NCBI RefSeq assembly: GCF_014672835.1
Contig: NZ_CP060244.1
Span: 1,777,001-1,841,000, forward strand
Origin: Entomobacter blattae
GTDB lineage: Bacteria > Pseudomonadota > Alphaproteobacteria > Acetobacterales > Acetobacteraceae
Length of the DNA stretch: 64,000 bases
Direction of reading: 5' to 3'
Below the pieces are notes generated by a model that made no database searches, had not been told where the DNA came from, and saw only the letters and a program-made list of their open reading frames with translations. Shown piece by piece: positions 54,271 to 63,853 of the stretch. Within the stretch, counting starts at the first letter, position 1, and each line of letters begins with the position of its first letter. The position numbers were made by a program, and so were the translations under genes.

Positions 54271-55665
54271 ATGAATCCTAAACCCAGGCAGGCTTTACTT
54301 AAGCGCAGATCTATTCTTGCCGGTGGTACGTTGCTGCCTTTGCTTGCAGGGTGCGGGATGTTTGATTCAGCAGTAAAGCCCCCTTTAACAGGAAACCGCA
54401 AAGATATACTGTCGACAGGGGCGGGGCTTACGGTAGACCCTGATGAACATGCAGCGATTACCATTCCTGCAGTATCGGCAGAGCGAGAATGGCAGCAGCC
54501 GGGGCGGATACCTTCTCACGTAGGGTTTAATGCCGCCATTGATGGATTGAACCCCTTATGGAGCACCAGTATTGGGGCTGGGATTTCAGAGCCGGATATT
54601 CTTTCTTATATCGCGTTGGGGGATAATGGGCGTGGTGTTTTGGGGGCAACCCCCATTATTTCCAATGGACGTATTTACGTGGTCGATGCCCAAGGGAATG
54701 TGAGTGCAATTAATTTAGCCACTCGTGAAACGATCTGGAACTTTACTCCTAAACTTCCCAAGTTGCAGTCTAGTAATGTAGGGGGTGGGCTGTGTATCGA
54801 TGGAGATACGCTTTATATTGTTGATGGTGTTGCAGAAACCCTGGCGGTCGATGCTCATACGAATGATATAAAATGGCGGGTCAATGTTGGGGTACCAGGT
54901 CGCTCTGCCCCCACAGTATTGGGAAATACTCTTTATTTTAGTACGCTCGATCAAAAACTCTATGCTCTGGATATCGATACCGGGACACAAAAATGGAATT
55001 ATGCGGCAACCCCTGCTGATACCGTTATTTTTGGCCAACCTGCACCCGCTATTGAGAATAGTACGTTGTTGGCGGGCTTTGTTTCAGGGGATCTGGTTGC
55101 CCTGCGGGCAGAAACTGGCGAGGTGATTTGGAGTGATGTTCTGGGCAATGCCAATGGCCGGAGCTCGGTGCTAGATTTTGCCTCTATCCGCGGTATGCCA
55201 GTGATTATGGATGGTACGGTTTATACAGTAAGTATTGCTGACGTGCTGGTCGCTATTGATATTCGCTCTGGGCGCCGGTTGTGGGAGCGGGAAGTATCGG
55301 GGCAGAACACATTACTGGTGATCGGAGAATGGATTTTCATGATTTCTCTTGATCAGCAATTGGCATGCCTAGATAGGATAACAGGACGTGTAAGGTGGGT
55401 AACACAGCTTCAGCGTTTTAGGGATGAGGAAGAACAGTCTGATGCTGTGTTCTGGATGGGGCCCTTGCTCCTTAACGATAAGCTGGTTTGTATCAGTAAT
55501 TTTCCTGATAATGGGCTGATAGTGGCTGATCCTGCCACTGGCAAAATCCAGATGGAAAAACAGCTCTCTTTTGTTCCTGCTGTACCAGCCGTTGTGGGTG
55601 AGGGAAAGCTGTTCATGATTTCTCAATCAGGGGACTTACATGTTTTTGGGGCGTCAGAAAGTTGA
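54271..55665 (+). CDS. bamB: Outer-membrane assembly lipoprotein BamB (PQQ-like beta-propeller)
   Basis: Scaffold lipoprotein of the BAM complex. The signal RRSILAGGTLLPLLAGC ends in a lipobox with the lipidated Cys near residue 27. Beta-propeller blades with the typical pattern are visible: GRIYVVDAQGNVSAINLATR, ALDIDTGTQKWNY, VALRAETGEVIWSD, VAIDIRSGRRLWE and ACLDRITGRVRWV. 464 residues, normal for alphaproteobacteria. Confidence 0.9.
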   Translation: MNPKPRQALLKRRSILAGGTLLPLLAGCGMFDSAVKPPLTGNRKDILSTGAGLTVDPDEHAAITIPAVSAEREWQQPGRIPSHVGFNAAIDGLNPLWSTSIGAGISEPDILSYIALGDNGRGVLGATPIISNGRIYVVDAQGNVSAINLATRETIWNFTPKLPKLQSSNVGGGLCIDGDTLYIVDGVAETLAVDAHTNDIKWRVNVGVPGRSAPTVLGNTLYFSTLDQKLYALDIDTGTQKWNYAATPADTVIFGQPAPAIENSTLLAGFVSGDLVALRAETGEVIWSDVLGNANGRSSVLDFASIRGMPVIMDGTVYTVSIADVLVAIDIRSGRRLWEREVSGQNTLLVIGEWIFMISLDQQLACLDRITGRVRWVTQLQRFRDEEEQSDAVFWMGPLLLNDKLVCISNFPDNGLIVADPATGKIQMEKQLSFVPAVPAVVGEGKLFMISQSGDLHVFGASES

Positions 55666-55764
55666 GGTTGGGCTTGGTTAAGTGTTGATCGTGCCCTTAT
55701 ACTTATAGCTGAAGTGATAAAGTTGGTTTTTTTGAAAATTCTATAATATTTGAATGGGTTAACG

Positions 55765-57111
55765 ATGGCTGTACCCTTGCCTGTTGTTGTTATTGCTGGG
55801 CGCCCCAATGTTGGTAAATCGACCTTATTTAATCGTTTGGCAGGGCGGCGCTACGCTTTGGTTGCCGATGTTGCGGGCGTTACACGCGATCATAAGGAAA
55901 AGGAGATAGAGATTTTCGGACGCCCTGTGAGATTGATGGATACAGCAGGGTTAGAGGAATCTGCACCAGAAACGCTCTATGGGCGTATGAGATCTTCTTC
56001 GGAATCTGCTCTTTCCAAGGCGGATCTTGTGTTGTTTTGCGTTGATGTTAAGGCAGGCATTACTCCTGTTGACAGGCACTTTGCTATCTGGCTACGGAAG
56101 ATGGGAAAACCAGTTTTGTTGGTTGCCAATAAGGCGGAGGGGCGCTCTGGCGCTGCTGAAGCAATGGAGAGTTTCAGTTTGGGGTTAGGGGAGCCTGTTG
56201 CTGTTTCTGCAGAACATGGTGAAGGAATAACCGACCTTATGCAGGAGATATTGGCCCATTTACCCCCTGAAGCAGATATGGCCGCAGAAGAGGAAGACCA
56301 AGATAAACCCCTTAAACTGGCTATTGTCGGGCGGCCCAATGCCGGGAAATCTACCCTATTAAACCAGCTGTTAGGGCAGGAACGGATGCTTACGGGGCCT
56401 GAGCCTGGCCTGACTAGGGATTCCGTAGCGGTTTTCTTATATGATGGTACGGGTTTGGTTGAGTTGGTAGATACAGCGGGTTTGCGCAAGAAAGCCCGTA
56501 TTGAGGATGCTTTGGAAAAAATGTCTACTTCTGCCACGATTGAATCCCTTAAAATGGCAGAGGTTGTAGCCCTGGTCATTGATGCCACTTTAGGACTTGA
56601 AGAACAGGATCTACAGATTGCACGCCTGATTGAAAGAGAAGGTCGGTGTTGTGTATTAGTACTTAATAAATGGGATGCCATTGAAGATAGAGAGGGTGTG
56701 CGGAAAAAGATTCTCAATCGGGCAGAAATTTCCCTTACCCAAATGCGAGGCCTCCCTATGATAGCTTTTTCGGCTTTAACGGGTGCTGGGGTCAAAAAAT
56801 TTCTGCCGGCTGTTAGAAAGGCTTATGAGATATGGAACAAGCGTATCCCTACTGGTGAGTTAAACCGGTGGTTCGATGAAATGCTTGCCCAGCATACTCC
56901 TCCCCTTATTGAGGGAAAACGTTTGAAACTACGCTATATTACCCAGGTCAAAGCCCGCCCGCCTACTTTTGTCGTGTTCGGGACGAGGGCGGAGCAATTA
57001 CCTGAGGACTATAAACGTTACCTTGTGAATGGGCTTCGTCACTCTTTCCATATGCCAGGAACACCCATTAGGTTACAGGTTAGGGGTACAAAAAACCCTT
57101 ATGTGAATTAA
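55765..57111 (+). CDS. der: Ribosome-associated double GTPase Der (EngA)
   Basis: Assembly factor of the 50S subunit with two GTPase domains. P-loops GRPNVGKSTLFN and GRPNAGKSTLLN, DTAG switches in each, NKAE and NKWD motifs, and a C-terminal KH-like domain (ARPPTFVVFGTRAEQLPEDY). I use ATG 55765; a TTG five codons upstream is unlikely. 448 residues. The stop overlaps the start of the following transporter (TAATG). Confidence 0.95.
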   Translation: MAVPLPVVVIAGRPNVGKSTLFNRLAGRRYALVADVAGVTRDHKEKEIEIFGRPVRLMDTAGLEESAPETLYGRMRSSSESALSKADLVLFCVDVKAGITPVDRHFAIWLRKMGKPVLLVANKAEGRSGAAEAMESFSLGLGEPVAVSAEHGEGITDLMQEILAHLPPEADMAAEEEDQDKPLKLAIVGRPNAGKSTLLNQLLGQERMLTGPEPGLTRDSVAVFLYDGTGLVELVDTAGLRKKARIEDALEKMSTSATIESLKMAEVVALVIDATLGLEEQDLQIARLIEREGRCCVLVLNKWDAIEDREGVRKKILNRAEISLTQMRGLPMIAFSALTGAGVKKFLPAVRKAYEIWNKRIPTGELNRWFDEMLAQHTPPLIEGKRLKLRYITQVKARPPTFVVFGTRAEQLPEDYKRYLVNGLRHSFHMPGTPIRLQVRGTKNPYVN

Positions 57112-58409
57112 TGTGCGCTTTCTTCTCCACACTTCCTAAGTCTCTTCATTGGAAAACACAAAGAAATGCTTGTATGAGCATTTTCTGGTCGCATGGGTTT
57201 ATTTTTGGGGTTTGGGCTACGCTTATTCCTATTTTGCGCGATCAACTGCAGATCCTCCCAGGCCTTTTGGGGATGGTTTTACTATCGCTTACGGTAGGTG
57301 GGCTTATAGCCATGCGGTTAGCAGGCTGGCTTATAAAAAATTTTTCCCTGACAAGGGTTTTAGGGTTAAGCGGCCTTTTTGGCTGTTTTATGCTCATGGC
57401 GTTGTTGTTGGTTCATAACTCTGTTCAGTTGGCGATCGTCCTCTTCTTTATTGGCTGCGGTATGGGGTTGCTTGATCAGCTCATGAATGCACAATCCCTT
57501 GTTATAGAGAGGCGCTCTGGGCGTAAGATTGTTTCAAGCTTTCATGGGATGTGGAGCTTGGGAACCCTGATGGGCAGTGGAGTAGGGGCTTTTATTCTGC
57601 ATTTTTCCACGGTTCAGGTTGAAATCATATTTTCTGCCCTATTAGCAGGCGGTTTAATCTATTTTTCAAGCCATTATCTTCTTAACCCTTCTCCTCTTCC
57701 AGTTGAAGCGATTTCACCAAAAGCCACTGAGCTGGAGCTGACTTTGCAGCAATCGGCCTCCTCAGCTGCTCTCTCCTTAGGGAGTTCTTCTTCAGAAAGC
57801 ACATTTCACTCAGAGGGTTCCTCCGTTCTTACAACGGGAAGAATGGATTATTGCTCTCTGGTTTTGGTAGCGCTCATGATGGCGCTCGCCTTTGCAGTTG
57901 AGGGATCATTGTTAGATTGGGCGGGCTTATATTTAAAAGAATTTTATCATCTTTCTAATTCGGCAGCTGGGCTTGGGTTTACCAGCTTTGCCCTTGTTAT
58001 GCTTATAGGGCGTTTGAGTGGAGATAAGGTGCGGAGTTATTTTCCAGATTTTACAGTATTACGCCTTGCATTGCTGGGAGTTGTTATTTTGGGGATTGGC
58101 CTGATTTCTTCCTCAGTGACTTTTACAATACTCTGCTTTGCCCTAACAGGACTTGCCATTTGTAATGCTGCACCGATTTTATTTGCCTTGGCAGGACGAA
58201 TTGGAGAAAGTCATGGCATTCATGGCGAGGTTCATTCAATAGGCTGGGCGGCCTCTTTAGCCTATGCAGGTCTGGCTGGTATCCCCCCCTTGTTAGGATT
58301 AGTGGGACAGTATTTTACCATGGCAGGTATTTTCATTGTGGTTATGGTATTTTGCCTGCTTATTTTTATTGGAACTTTTTTATTACCTTCATCTTATAAT
58401 TCCAGATAG
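57111..58409 (+). CDS. MFS transporter, YbjJ-like
   Basis: A 432-residue protein with about 12 membrane helices in two halves joined by a Ser/Glu-rich cytoplasmic loop (around residues 205-245). GFIFGVWATLIPILRDQL and FHGMWSLGTLMGSGVGAFIL are typical of the YbjJ subgroup, whose substrates are uncertain (sugars or drugs have been suggested for related proteins). Coupled to der by a 1-bp overlap. Confidence 0.82.
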   Translation: MCAFFSTLPKSLHWKTQRNACMSIFWSHGFIFGVWATLIPILRDQLQILPGLLGMVLLSLTVGGLIAMRLAGWLIKNFSLTRVLGLSGLFGCFMLMALLLVHNSVQLAIVLFFIGCGMGLLDQLMNAQSLVIERRSGRKIVSSFHGMWSLGTLMGSGVGAFILHFSTVQVEIIFSALLAGGLIYFSSHYLLNPSPLPVEAISPKATELELTLQQSASSAALSLGSSSSESTFHSEGSSVLTTGRMDYCSLVLVALMMALAFAVEGSLLDWAGLYLKEFYHLSNSAAGLGFTSFALVMLIGRLSGDKVRSYFPDFTVLRLALLGVVILGIGLISSSVTFTILCFALTGLAICNAAPILFALAGRIGESHGIHGEVHSIGWAASLAYAGLAGIPPLLGLVGQYFTMAGIFIVVMVFCLLIFIGTFLLPSSYNSR

Positions 58410-58519
58410 TTTTGTTCAGAATAAAAAGCAGGGACGGGCTGATTTTGCATCATCAGCACGAAACTGTTATAATAACGCTGTTGACGTAATTTTAGATTAT
58501 CACAAAAGGGATAATAAAA

Positions 58520-59050
58520 ATGATTAAGAAGATAGTATTTTCAGCTCTTATTGCTTCAGGCACCATTCTCGGCAGCACGACTTTACCAGCCCATGCCCAG
58601 GAGATGAAAGACGATATGCCCTCTTCCAGGATGGGGATGATGAGGCATGGGAAAGATCATGCCATGATGATGGCCGCCCTGCATGGCACAAACCTGACAA
58701 AAGAACAAAAAGAAAAAATAAAAACAGTCATGAACAGTGCAGAGGAGCAAATTAAACCTTTAAAAGAAGAAAAAAGAGCTATTGGCAAGAAAATTGCTGA
58801 AGGATTAACTGCAAGCGGTGCCGTTGATCAAGCGGCTTTAACAGCCTTGGCTGAAAAATCAGCAGATCTCTCCAAACGGATTGAAATGGCAAAGCTGGAC
58901 TGTGGTATTAAAATGCACGATGTCCTGACAGCTGAGCAACGCACACGCGTGAAGACCAATTTAGAGAATATGGAAAAGCTGCATGAAAAAATGCAGTCTC
59001 TGCGCAAAGAAATGCACGAGACAATGCATGGCAATTCTTCTAAAAACTAA
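58520..59050 (+). CDS. Spy/CpxP-like periplasmic protein
   Basis: A 176-residue secreted helical protein. The signal peptide ends at AHAQ (residue 27). The mature part is Met-, His- and Lys-rich at its N-terminus (MGMMRHGKDHAMMM) and has two LTxxQ motifs (LTKEQKEKI near 60 and LTAEQRTRV near 139), the hallmark of Spy/CpxP chaperone-like proteins. The Met/His segment could bind copper or other metals; that is inference. Monocistronic, with a hairpin downstream. Confidence 0.82.
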   Translation: MIKKIVFSALIASGTILGSTTLPAHAQEMKDDMPSSRMGMMRHGKDHAMMMAALHGTNLTKEQKEKIKTVMNSAEEQIKPLKEEKRAIGKKIAEGLTASGAVDQAALTALAEKSADLSKRIEMAKLDCGIKMHDVLTAEQRTRVKTNLENMEKLHEKMQSLRKEMHETMHGNSSKN

Positions 59051-59082
59051 GAATTCTCCATAATTGCAATTGACAGAGAGTT

Positions 59083-59104
59083 GTCCCTTCGGGTAGGAAG
59101 GGAC
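59083..59104 (+). terminator. Hairpin after the Spy-like gene
   Basis: GTCCCTTC (59083-59090) pairs perfectly with GAAGGGAC (59097-59104) around a 6-nt loop; the following GGTCTTT is only moderately T-rich. Confidence 0.65.
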
Positions 59105-59121
59105 GGTCTTTACAAAAAGAA

Positions 59122-59153
59122 ACACCACCCGGCGAAGGCTCGCTCAGTGGTGT
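59122..59153 (+). other. Second hairpin just upstream of ffh
   Basis: ACACCAC (59122-59128) pairs with GTGGTGT (59147-59153), with an inner GCGA/TCGC stem. It ends 22 nt before the ffh start and is followed by ATTCTTCT. It may be a terminator or a structured ffh leader. Confidence 0.45.
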
Positions 59154-59175
59154 ATTCTTCTATGGGAAATAAATA

Positions 59176-60555
59176 GTGTTTGAATCACTTTCGAGTAAAT
59201 TCTCCGGTATATTTGAAGGGATGTCAAAACGGGGCCTCCTTTCCGAGGCAGACGTTTCAGAGGCCATGCGAGAAGTACGCCTGGCCATGCTTGATGCCGA
59301 TGTTGCCCTACCAGTTGTAAAGGATTTTATTTCTCGGGTTAAAGAAGGCGCTGTCGGGAAAGAGGTGCTCGATACCATTTCCCCTGGGCAGGCTGTGGCC
59401 AAAATTGTTAATGACGCGCTGGTGGAGTCACTCGGGGGGGCAGGTGTTGTTCCCTTAAGTTTTAATGCTGCACCCCCTGTTGCTATTCTTATGGTTGGTT
59501 TGCAAGGGTCTGGCAAAACCACATCTTCAGGGAAAATCGCATTACGGCTTACAGCGCGTGAGCACAAAAAAGTTCTTCTCGCGAGTTTAGATACCCAAAG
59601 GCCAGCAGCACAGTTGCAGCTTGCCCAGTTGGCTGAGCAGGCCAAGGTGGCGTGTTTGCCGATTGTATCGGGGCAACCCCCTTTGGAGATCGCAGCACGG
59701 GCTATGGATACAGCGCGCCGAGAAGGATACGATGTTGTTATCCTAGATACGGCGGGCCGCCTTTCGATAGATGAAGCGCTTATGGCAGAAGTGGGGGCTG
59801 TTAAAACCCTTGTGAATCCGCATGAAACCCTTTTGGTGGTTGATGCCATGACAGGGCAAGATGCGGTGAATACTGCGCAGGCTTTTAAGGCTGCTGTAGG
59901 GCTTACGGGTGTTGTTATGACCCGTATGGATGGCGATGCCAAAGGGGGCGCTGCTCTCTCAATGCGTGCCATAACAGGTACCCCGATAAAGCTGGTGGGT
60001 TCTGGGGAGAAGCTTACAGAGCTGGAGGAGTTTTATCCTGAACGTGTCGCAAGCCGTATTCTTGGTCTCGGTGATATTGCCGGCCTGGTTGAAAAGGCAG
60101 CTGAAACCATTGACGAGGAAGAAAGTGAAAAGCTTGCTCTAAAAATGCTGAAGGGCAAGTTTGACCTGGAAGACTATGCCGCCCAGTTGCGCCAGATTAA
60201 CAAAATGGGCTCCATTACAGGGATAATGGATATGTTGCCAGGGATGGGGAAACTCAAAGAGGCCATGTCCGGTAAGGATATCGATACTTCAATCCTTGAT
60301 CGCCATCTGGTCATTATTTCTTCTATGACCAAGGGAGAACGTAAACAACCTGATATTATCAAGGCATCTCGCAAGAAAAGAATTGCCGCAGGTTCAGGAA
60401 CAAGTGTGCAGGAAGTTAATCGTTTACTCAAGCAGTTTAATGATATGTCAGCTGTGATGAAGCGCTTTAACAAGCTGGGCATAAAAGGGTTAATGCGACA
60501 AGGGCTTGGGGCACTGCTTCCTAAGGGGAAGATGCCACCGGGGTTTGGTCGGTAA
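59176..60555 (+). CDS. ffh: Signal recognition particle protein Ffh
   Basis: GTPase that with 4.5S RNA targets nascent membrane proteins to the FtsY receptor. The N domain, then the G domain with [28 protein letters not shown] and [10 protein letters not shown], and the Met-rich M domain ([38 protein letters not shown]) are complete. The GTG at 59176 starts the usual [13 protein letters not shown] sequence. It heads ffh-rpsP-rimM-trmD-rplS. Confidence 0.96.
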   Translation: MFESLSSKFSGIFEGMSKRGLLSEADVSEAMREVRLAMLDADVALPVVKDFISRVKEGAVGKEVLDTISPGQAVAKIVNDALVESLGGAGVVPLSFNAAPPVAILMVGLQGSGKTTSSGKIALRLTAREHKKVLLASLDTQRPAAQLQLAQLAEQAKVACLPIVSGQPPLEIAARAMDTARREGYDVVILDTAGRLSIDEALMAEVGAVKTLVNPHETLLVVDAMTGQDAVNTAQAFKAAVGLTGVVMTRMDGDAKGGAALSMRAITGTPIKLVGSGEKLTELEEFYPERVASRILGLGDIAGLVEKAAETIDEEESEKLALKMLKGKFDLEDYAAQLRQINKMGSITGIMDMLPGMGKLKEAMSGKDIDTSILDRHLVIISSMTKGERKQPDIIKASRKKRIAAGSGTSVQEVNRLLKQFNDMSAVMKRFNKLGIKGLMRQGLGALLPKGKMPPGFGR

Positions 60556-60581
60556 AGTTTTATTCAATTAAGGAGATTATT

Positions 60582-60989
60582 ATGAGTGTAAAAATTCGTC
60601 TTGCTCGGGCTGGTGCTAAAAAGCGCCCCTATTATCACATTGTTGTAGCCGATAGCCGCAGCCCTCGTGATGGCCGTTTTGTTGAAAAAATCGGTTCTTA
60701 TAACCCTATGCTTCCTCAAGATCATGCAGATCGTATACGTCTTGTGCAAGACCGTGTAACTTATTGGCTCTCCCAAGGGGCTCAGCCAACAGATCGTATT
60801 GCTCGTTTTCTGGGGAAAGCTGGTTTAGCACCAATGCCTGCTTATAGTGAGCAACCTAAAAAATCTGCCCCTAAGAAGAAGGCTCAGGAACGCTTGGCTG
60901 CTCTTAAAGAGGCTGAAGAAGCCAAGCAAGCTGAAGCTGCAGCCCCTCAGGAAGAGGCCTCTCCCTCTGAGGAAGCTAAGGCAGAATAA
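60582..60989 (+). CDS. rpsP: 30S ribosomal protein S16
   Basis: Small-subunit protein needed for 30S assembly. The first 85 residues are standard S16 ([48 protein letters not shown]). A C-terminal extension of about 45 residues is Lys- then Ala/Glu-rich, as often seen in alphaproteobacteria. SD AAGGAG lies 10 nt before the ATG. Confidence 0.96.
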   Translation: MSVKIRLARAGAKKRPYYHIVVADSRSPRDGRFVEKIGSYNPMLPQDHADRIRLVQDRVTYWLSQGAQPTDRIARFLGKAGLAPMPAYSEQPKKSAPKKKAQERLAALKEAEEAKQAEAAAPQEEASPSEEAKAE

Positions 60990-61001
60990 GGCTCGTTTTT
61001 T

Positions 61002-61601
61002 GTGAGTGCAGCTCTGTTGTCTGCGAAAGTAGAGAGCCCTAAAATTTTGGTTGGTGTGATTGGCCGCCCCCATGGAGTGCGGGGGTTAGTCCATGTGCAT
61101 AGCTATATGAGCCTTCCTGAAAGTCTTTCTTCCTATCAACCCATTATTGATGAGTTAGGACAGGAGTGGATTTTATCATGGAAGAAAAAGGGTGTTGCAT
61201 CTTTAGCAGCTTTTGACAATGGGCGTTCTATTACGGATCGTGAACAGGCCGAACAGCTTACTAACAGGCGGTTGTATGTTCTTCGTTCTCAGCTGCCACC
61301 ACCAGAAGAAGAGGAATTTTATATCTCCGATCTTATCGGAAAAAAGGTATTAATTTGTAATCTGGAGGAGAAAGACGACAGAGTAGGAATCATTCATTCT
61401 GTCATGGATTATGGCGCAGGTGCTAGTTTGGAAATAAAAGGGGCAGGCGGTGAAGATTATATTGTTCCTTTTATGAAAAAATTTGTTCCTGATGTTAATC
61501 TGTCTGCAGACTATATGCGTGTCTTTCTTCCTGATGAGGTAGAGGTTACAGACACGTCTTCCTCTTCATCAAACGAAGAAGCTCAAGATGACCCTCTCTA
61601 G
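61002..61601 (+). CDS. rimM: Ribosome maturation factor RimM
   Basis: Assists maturation of the 30S head near S19. The N-terminal beta barrel has [19 protein letters not shown] and the PRC-barrel half has [14 protein letters not shown] and [20 protein letters not shown] start at 61002, 12 bp after rpsP; 199 residues with a Ser-rich tail. Confidence 0.93.
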   Translation: MSAALLSAKVESPKILVGVIGRPHGVRGLVHVHSYMSLPESLSSYQPIIDELGQEWILSWKKKGVASLAAFDNGRSITDREQAEQLTNRRLYVLRSQLPPPEEEEFYISDLIGKKVLICNLEEKDDRVGIIHSVMDYGAGASLEIKGAGGEDYIVPFMKKFVPDVNLSADYMRVFLPDEVEVTDTSSSSSNEEAQDDPL

Positions 61602-61627
61602 CGTTTCGTATCGGAAGGCATAGTGAA

Positions 61628-62329
61628 ATGGCTTGGCATGTTTCTGTTTTAACGCTTTTTCCTGAAATGTTTCCTGGTTTTTTAGGGGTATCATTGGCGG
61701 GAAAAGCTTTGAGAAATGGCTTATGGTCTTATAATACGTATGATTTACGACATTATGGATTAGGTCGACACCAAGCTGTAGATGACACCCCTTTTGGTGG
61801 GGGAGCTGGTATGGTTATGAGGGTTGATGTACTGGATAATGCTTTATCGCATGTGGGGTATCCAAAGGACAGGCCTCTGATCTACCTTACCCCACGGGGA
61901 GAGCCTTTAACCCAGAAAAAGGTTCGGCAGTACGCAGCTGCCCCAGGATTGACTATCTTGTGTGGTCGCTATGAAGGGGTAGATGAGCGGATTTTTTCTT
62001 GCCACGACATGGAACTCGTCTCTGTAGGGGACTTTGTTCTTTCAGGTGGGGAAGGGGCTGCACTGGTGATGATGGATGCTTGCATACGGTTATTATCGGG
62101 CGTTATGGGGGGAGAAGAAAGTGCCGATGAGGAAAGTTTTTCAGAGGGTTTACTGGAATACCCTCAATATACACGTCCTGCAGAGTGGAAAGGGATGAGC
62201 GTTCCAGATATTTTGGTTTCAGGCAATCATAGGGCCATAAGGGCATGGCGGCGGCAGGAGGCAGAAAAAATTACACAGTTAAAGCGCCCAGATTTGTGGC
62301 AGGCGTATATTTCAAGGTCAGTAAAATAA
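61628..62329 (+). CDS. trmD: tRNA (guanine-N1-)-methyltransferase
   Basis: Methylates G37 next to the anticodon to prevent frameshifting. SPOUT-fold trefoil-knot signatures are [49 protein letters not shown] and [10 protein letters not shown], followed by the C-terminal PQYTRPAEW. 233 residues. Confidence 0.96.
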   Translation: MAWHVSVLTLFPEMFPGFLGVSLAGKALRNGLWSYNTYDLRHYGLGRHQAVDDTPFGGGAGMVMRVDVLDNALSHVGYPKDRPLIYLTPRGEPLTQKKVRQYAAAPGLTILCGRYEGVDERIFSCHDMELVSVGDFVLSGGEGAALVMMDACIRLLSGVMGGEESADEESFSEGLLEYPQYTRPAEWKGMSVPDILVSGNHRAIRAWRRQEAEKITQLKRPDLWQAYISRSVK

Positions 62330-62391
62330 AAAATCTTGCTCAAATGCAAACTTTTGCGTAAAGCAGTCACTATAGATCAAGGATGAAGATA

Positions 62392-62781
62392 ATGAACATA
62401 ATTCAACAATTTGAAGCTCGCGAAGTAGAGCGTTTAGCAGCGGTACGGGCTGTCCCTAATTTTGATGCTGGTGATACCGTACGGGTGGCTGTAAAAGTTA
62501 TTGAAGGAGATAGGCAGCGTATCCAGAATTACGAAGGGGTTGTTATTGCTCGTTCTAATAAGGGGCTCAACAGCAATTTTACTGTTCGTAAAATTTCTAA
62601 TGGTGAAGGCGTAGAAAGGGTATTTCCTTTATATTCTCCAACTGTTGCAGAAATTACAGTGGTGCGTCGTGGGGCGGTTAGACGTGCAAAACTCTATTAT
62701 TTGCGTGGCCGTCAGGGTAAATCGGCTCGTATTGCTGAGCGGCCACGTGAAGTGGAATCTGCTGCTTCTTCAGCAAGCTAG
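62392..62781 (+). CDS. rplS: 50S ribosomal protein L19
   Basis: Large-subunit protein at the subunit interface. [40 protein letters not shown] and [15 protein letters not shown] are standard L19. I prefer ATG 62392, with AAGG 9 nt upstream, over 62383, which is too close to it. 129 residues with a short Ser/Ala tail. Confidence 0.95.
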   Translation: MNIIQQFEAREVERLAAVRAVPNFDAGDTVRVAVKVIEGDRQRIQNYEGVVIARSNKGLNSNFTVRKISNGEGVERVFPLYSPTVAEITVVRRGAVRRAKLYYLRGRQGKSARIAERPREVESAASSAS

Positions 62782-62880
62782 AAATGCTTTAAGGGTTAAT
62801 AAGAGAGGGCTTCAATCTTATGGAGCTTTCTCTAAGATTTTGCCTTTAATTTATAAAAAATGGTACTATGATGCCCATAA

Positions 62881-62911
62881 AAAAACTGGTTATAATTTAT
62901 AACCAGTTTTT
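62881..62911. terminator. Strong bidirectional terminator
   Basis: AAAAACTGGTTATA (62881-62894) pairs perfectly with TATAACCAGTTTTT (62898-62911) around a 3-nt loop, between the convergent rplS and rpsU genes. Confidence 0.9.
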
Positions 62912-62938
62912 GCTTATTATTATTGCAGGTTAGTGAGA

Positions 62939-63142
62939 CTAAAAACCTTCACGCTCTAGCCTTTTACGCTCCATTTTACGGGCGCGCCTTACAGCTTCTG
63001 CAGCTTCGCGTGCTTTTTTTTCTGATGGCTTTTCGTAATGGCGGCGAAGTTTCATTTCACGAAAAATGCCTTCTCTTTGAAGTTTCTTTTTTAAGGCTTT
63101 TAAAGCCTGATCTACATTATTATCTCTAACCAGAACCTGCAT
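62939..63142 (-). CDS. rpsU: 30S ribosomal protein S21
   Basis: Small basic protein of the 30S platform involved in initiation. [20 protein letters not shown] and the Arg/Lys-rich C-terminus ([18 protein letters not shown]) are characteristic. The ATG at 63142 gives the conserved N-terminus (67 residues); a frame seven codons longer exists. Confidence 0.94.
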   Translation of the reverse strand: MQVLVRDNNVDQALKALKKKLQREGIFREMKLRRHYEKPSEKKAREAAEAVRRARKMERKRLEREGF

Positions 63143-63349
63143 TTCGGCGATCGTCTCCCTCAAATTTCAATGGATGGACTATAGCTAATGGAATATATTT
63201 AACTGGGATTAATACTATGCAAACTTCATAAGAGCAATCATTATATTGATAATATGGGTATTTTGAATAAAAAACTTTTACAATAGTGAGAAATATGAAA
63301 TATTTTTCTTTAGCGTGATTTTGAGCGTGGTTTTGAAAGTAACAGAAGG

Positions 63350-63835
63350 ATGAGTAGCGCAGAAAGAGAGCTTCTTTATCTCAAAGAGGAACAGCTCAGA
63401 AAAGCCCAGACGGTTATTTTTTTTGTAGGAAGAGACTTGTGGCAACTGGGGAGAGCGGTTCTAGAAGAGCATAACCTTGGGCAGGCTCACTACAGGGCCC
63501 TACAAATGCTTGCTCATTACCCTGGTCTTACAGTGGGTGGCCTTTTGGAGTTATTGAACATCACCAAACAAAGTCTGGGGCGAGTTATGAAGGATCTTCT
63601 TGAAAAGGGTTTTATTCAAATTCACCCTTCTTGTGAAGACAAAAGGAAAAAACATCTCTTTCTCACTGACTCGGGGCAGAAGATTGAGGAAGATGTTTTT
63701 AATGCTTTAAAGGCCCGTTTGTATTTGGCTTTTAAAGAGGCAGGTAGCGAAGCGATAGAAGGTTTTAGAAAAGTGATGTTTTGTCTAATGAATCATGACA
63801 CGCGTTATTTTTTAGAGAGTTTTAAAAAAGATTAG
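63350..63835 (+). CDS. MarR-family transcriptional regulator (PetP-like)
   Basis: A 161-residue winged-helix regulator. The DNA-binding part reads PGLTVGGLLELLNITKQSLGRVMKDLLEKGFIQIHPSCEDKRKKHL, here described only in part: recognition helix ITKQSLGRVMKDL and wing HPSCEDKRKK. It is followed after 18 bp by an OmpR-type response regulator, the order of petP-petR in Rhodobacter and relatives. Function is therefore guessed as a paired regulatory unit. Confidence 0.82.
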   Translation: MSSAERELLYLKEEQLRKAQTVIFFVGRDLWQLGRAVLEEHNLGQAHYRALQMLAHYPGLTVGGLLELLNITKQSLGRVMKDLLEKGFIQIHPSCEDKRKKHLFLTDSGQKIEEDVFNALKARLYLAFKEAGSEAIEGFRKVMFCLMNHDTRYFLESFKKD

Positions 63836-63853
63836 CTAATAGAGAAGGGCTGT

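Noticed and set aside
55977..56795. Long minus-strand frame of 272 codons inside der
   Set aside because: It is antisense to conserved Der GTPase sequence and shows no domain of its own.
59160..59972. Long minus-strand frame of 270 codons inside ffh
   Set aside because: Ser/Ala/Thr-rich antisense shadow of the Ffh coding frame.
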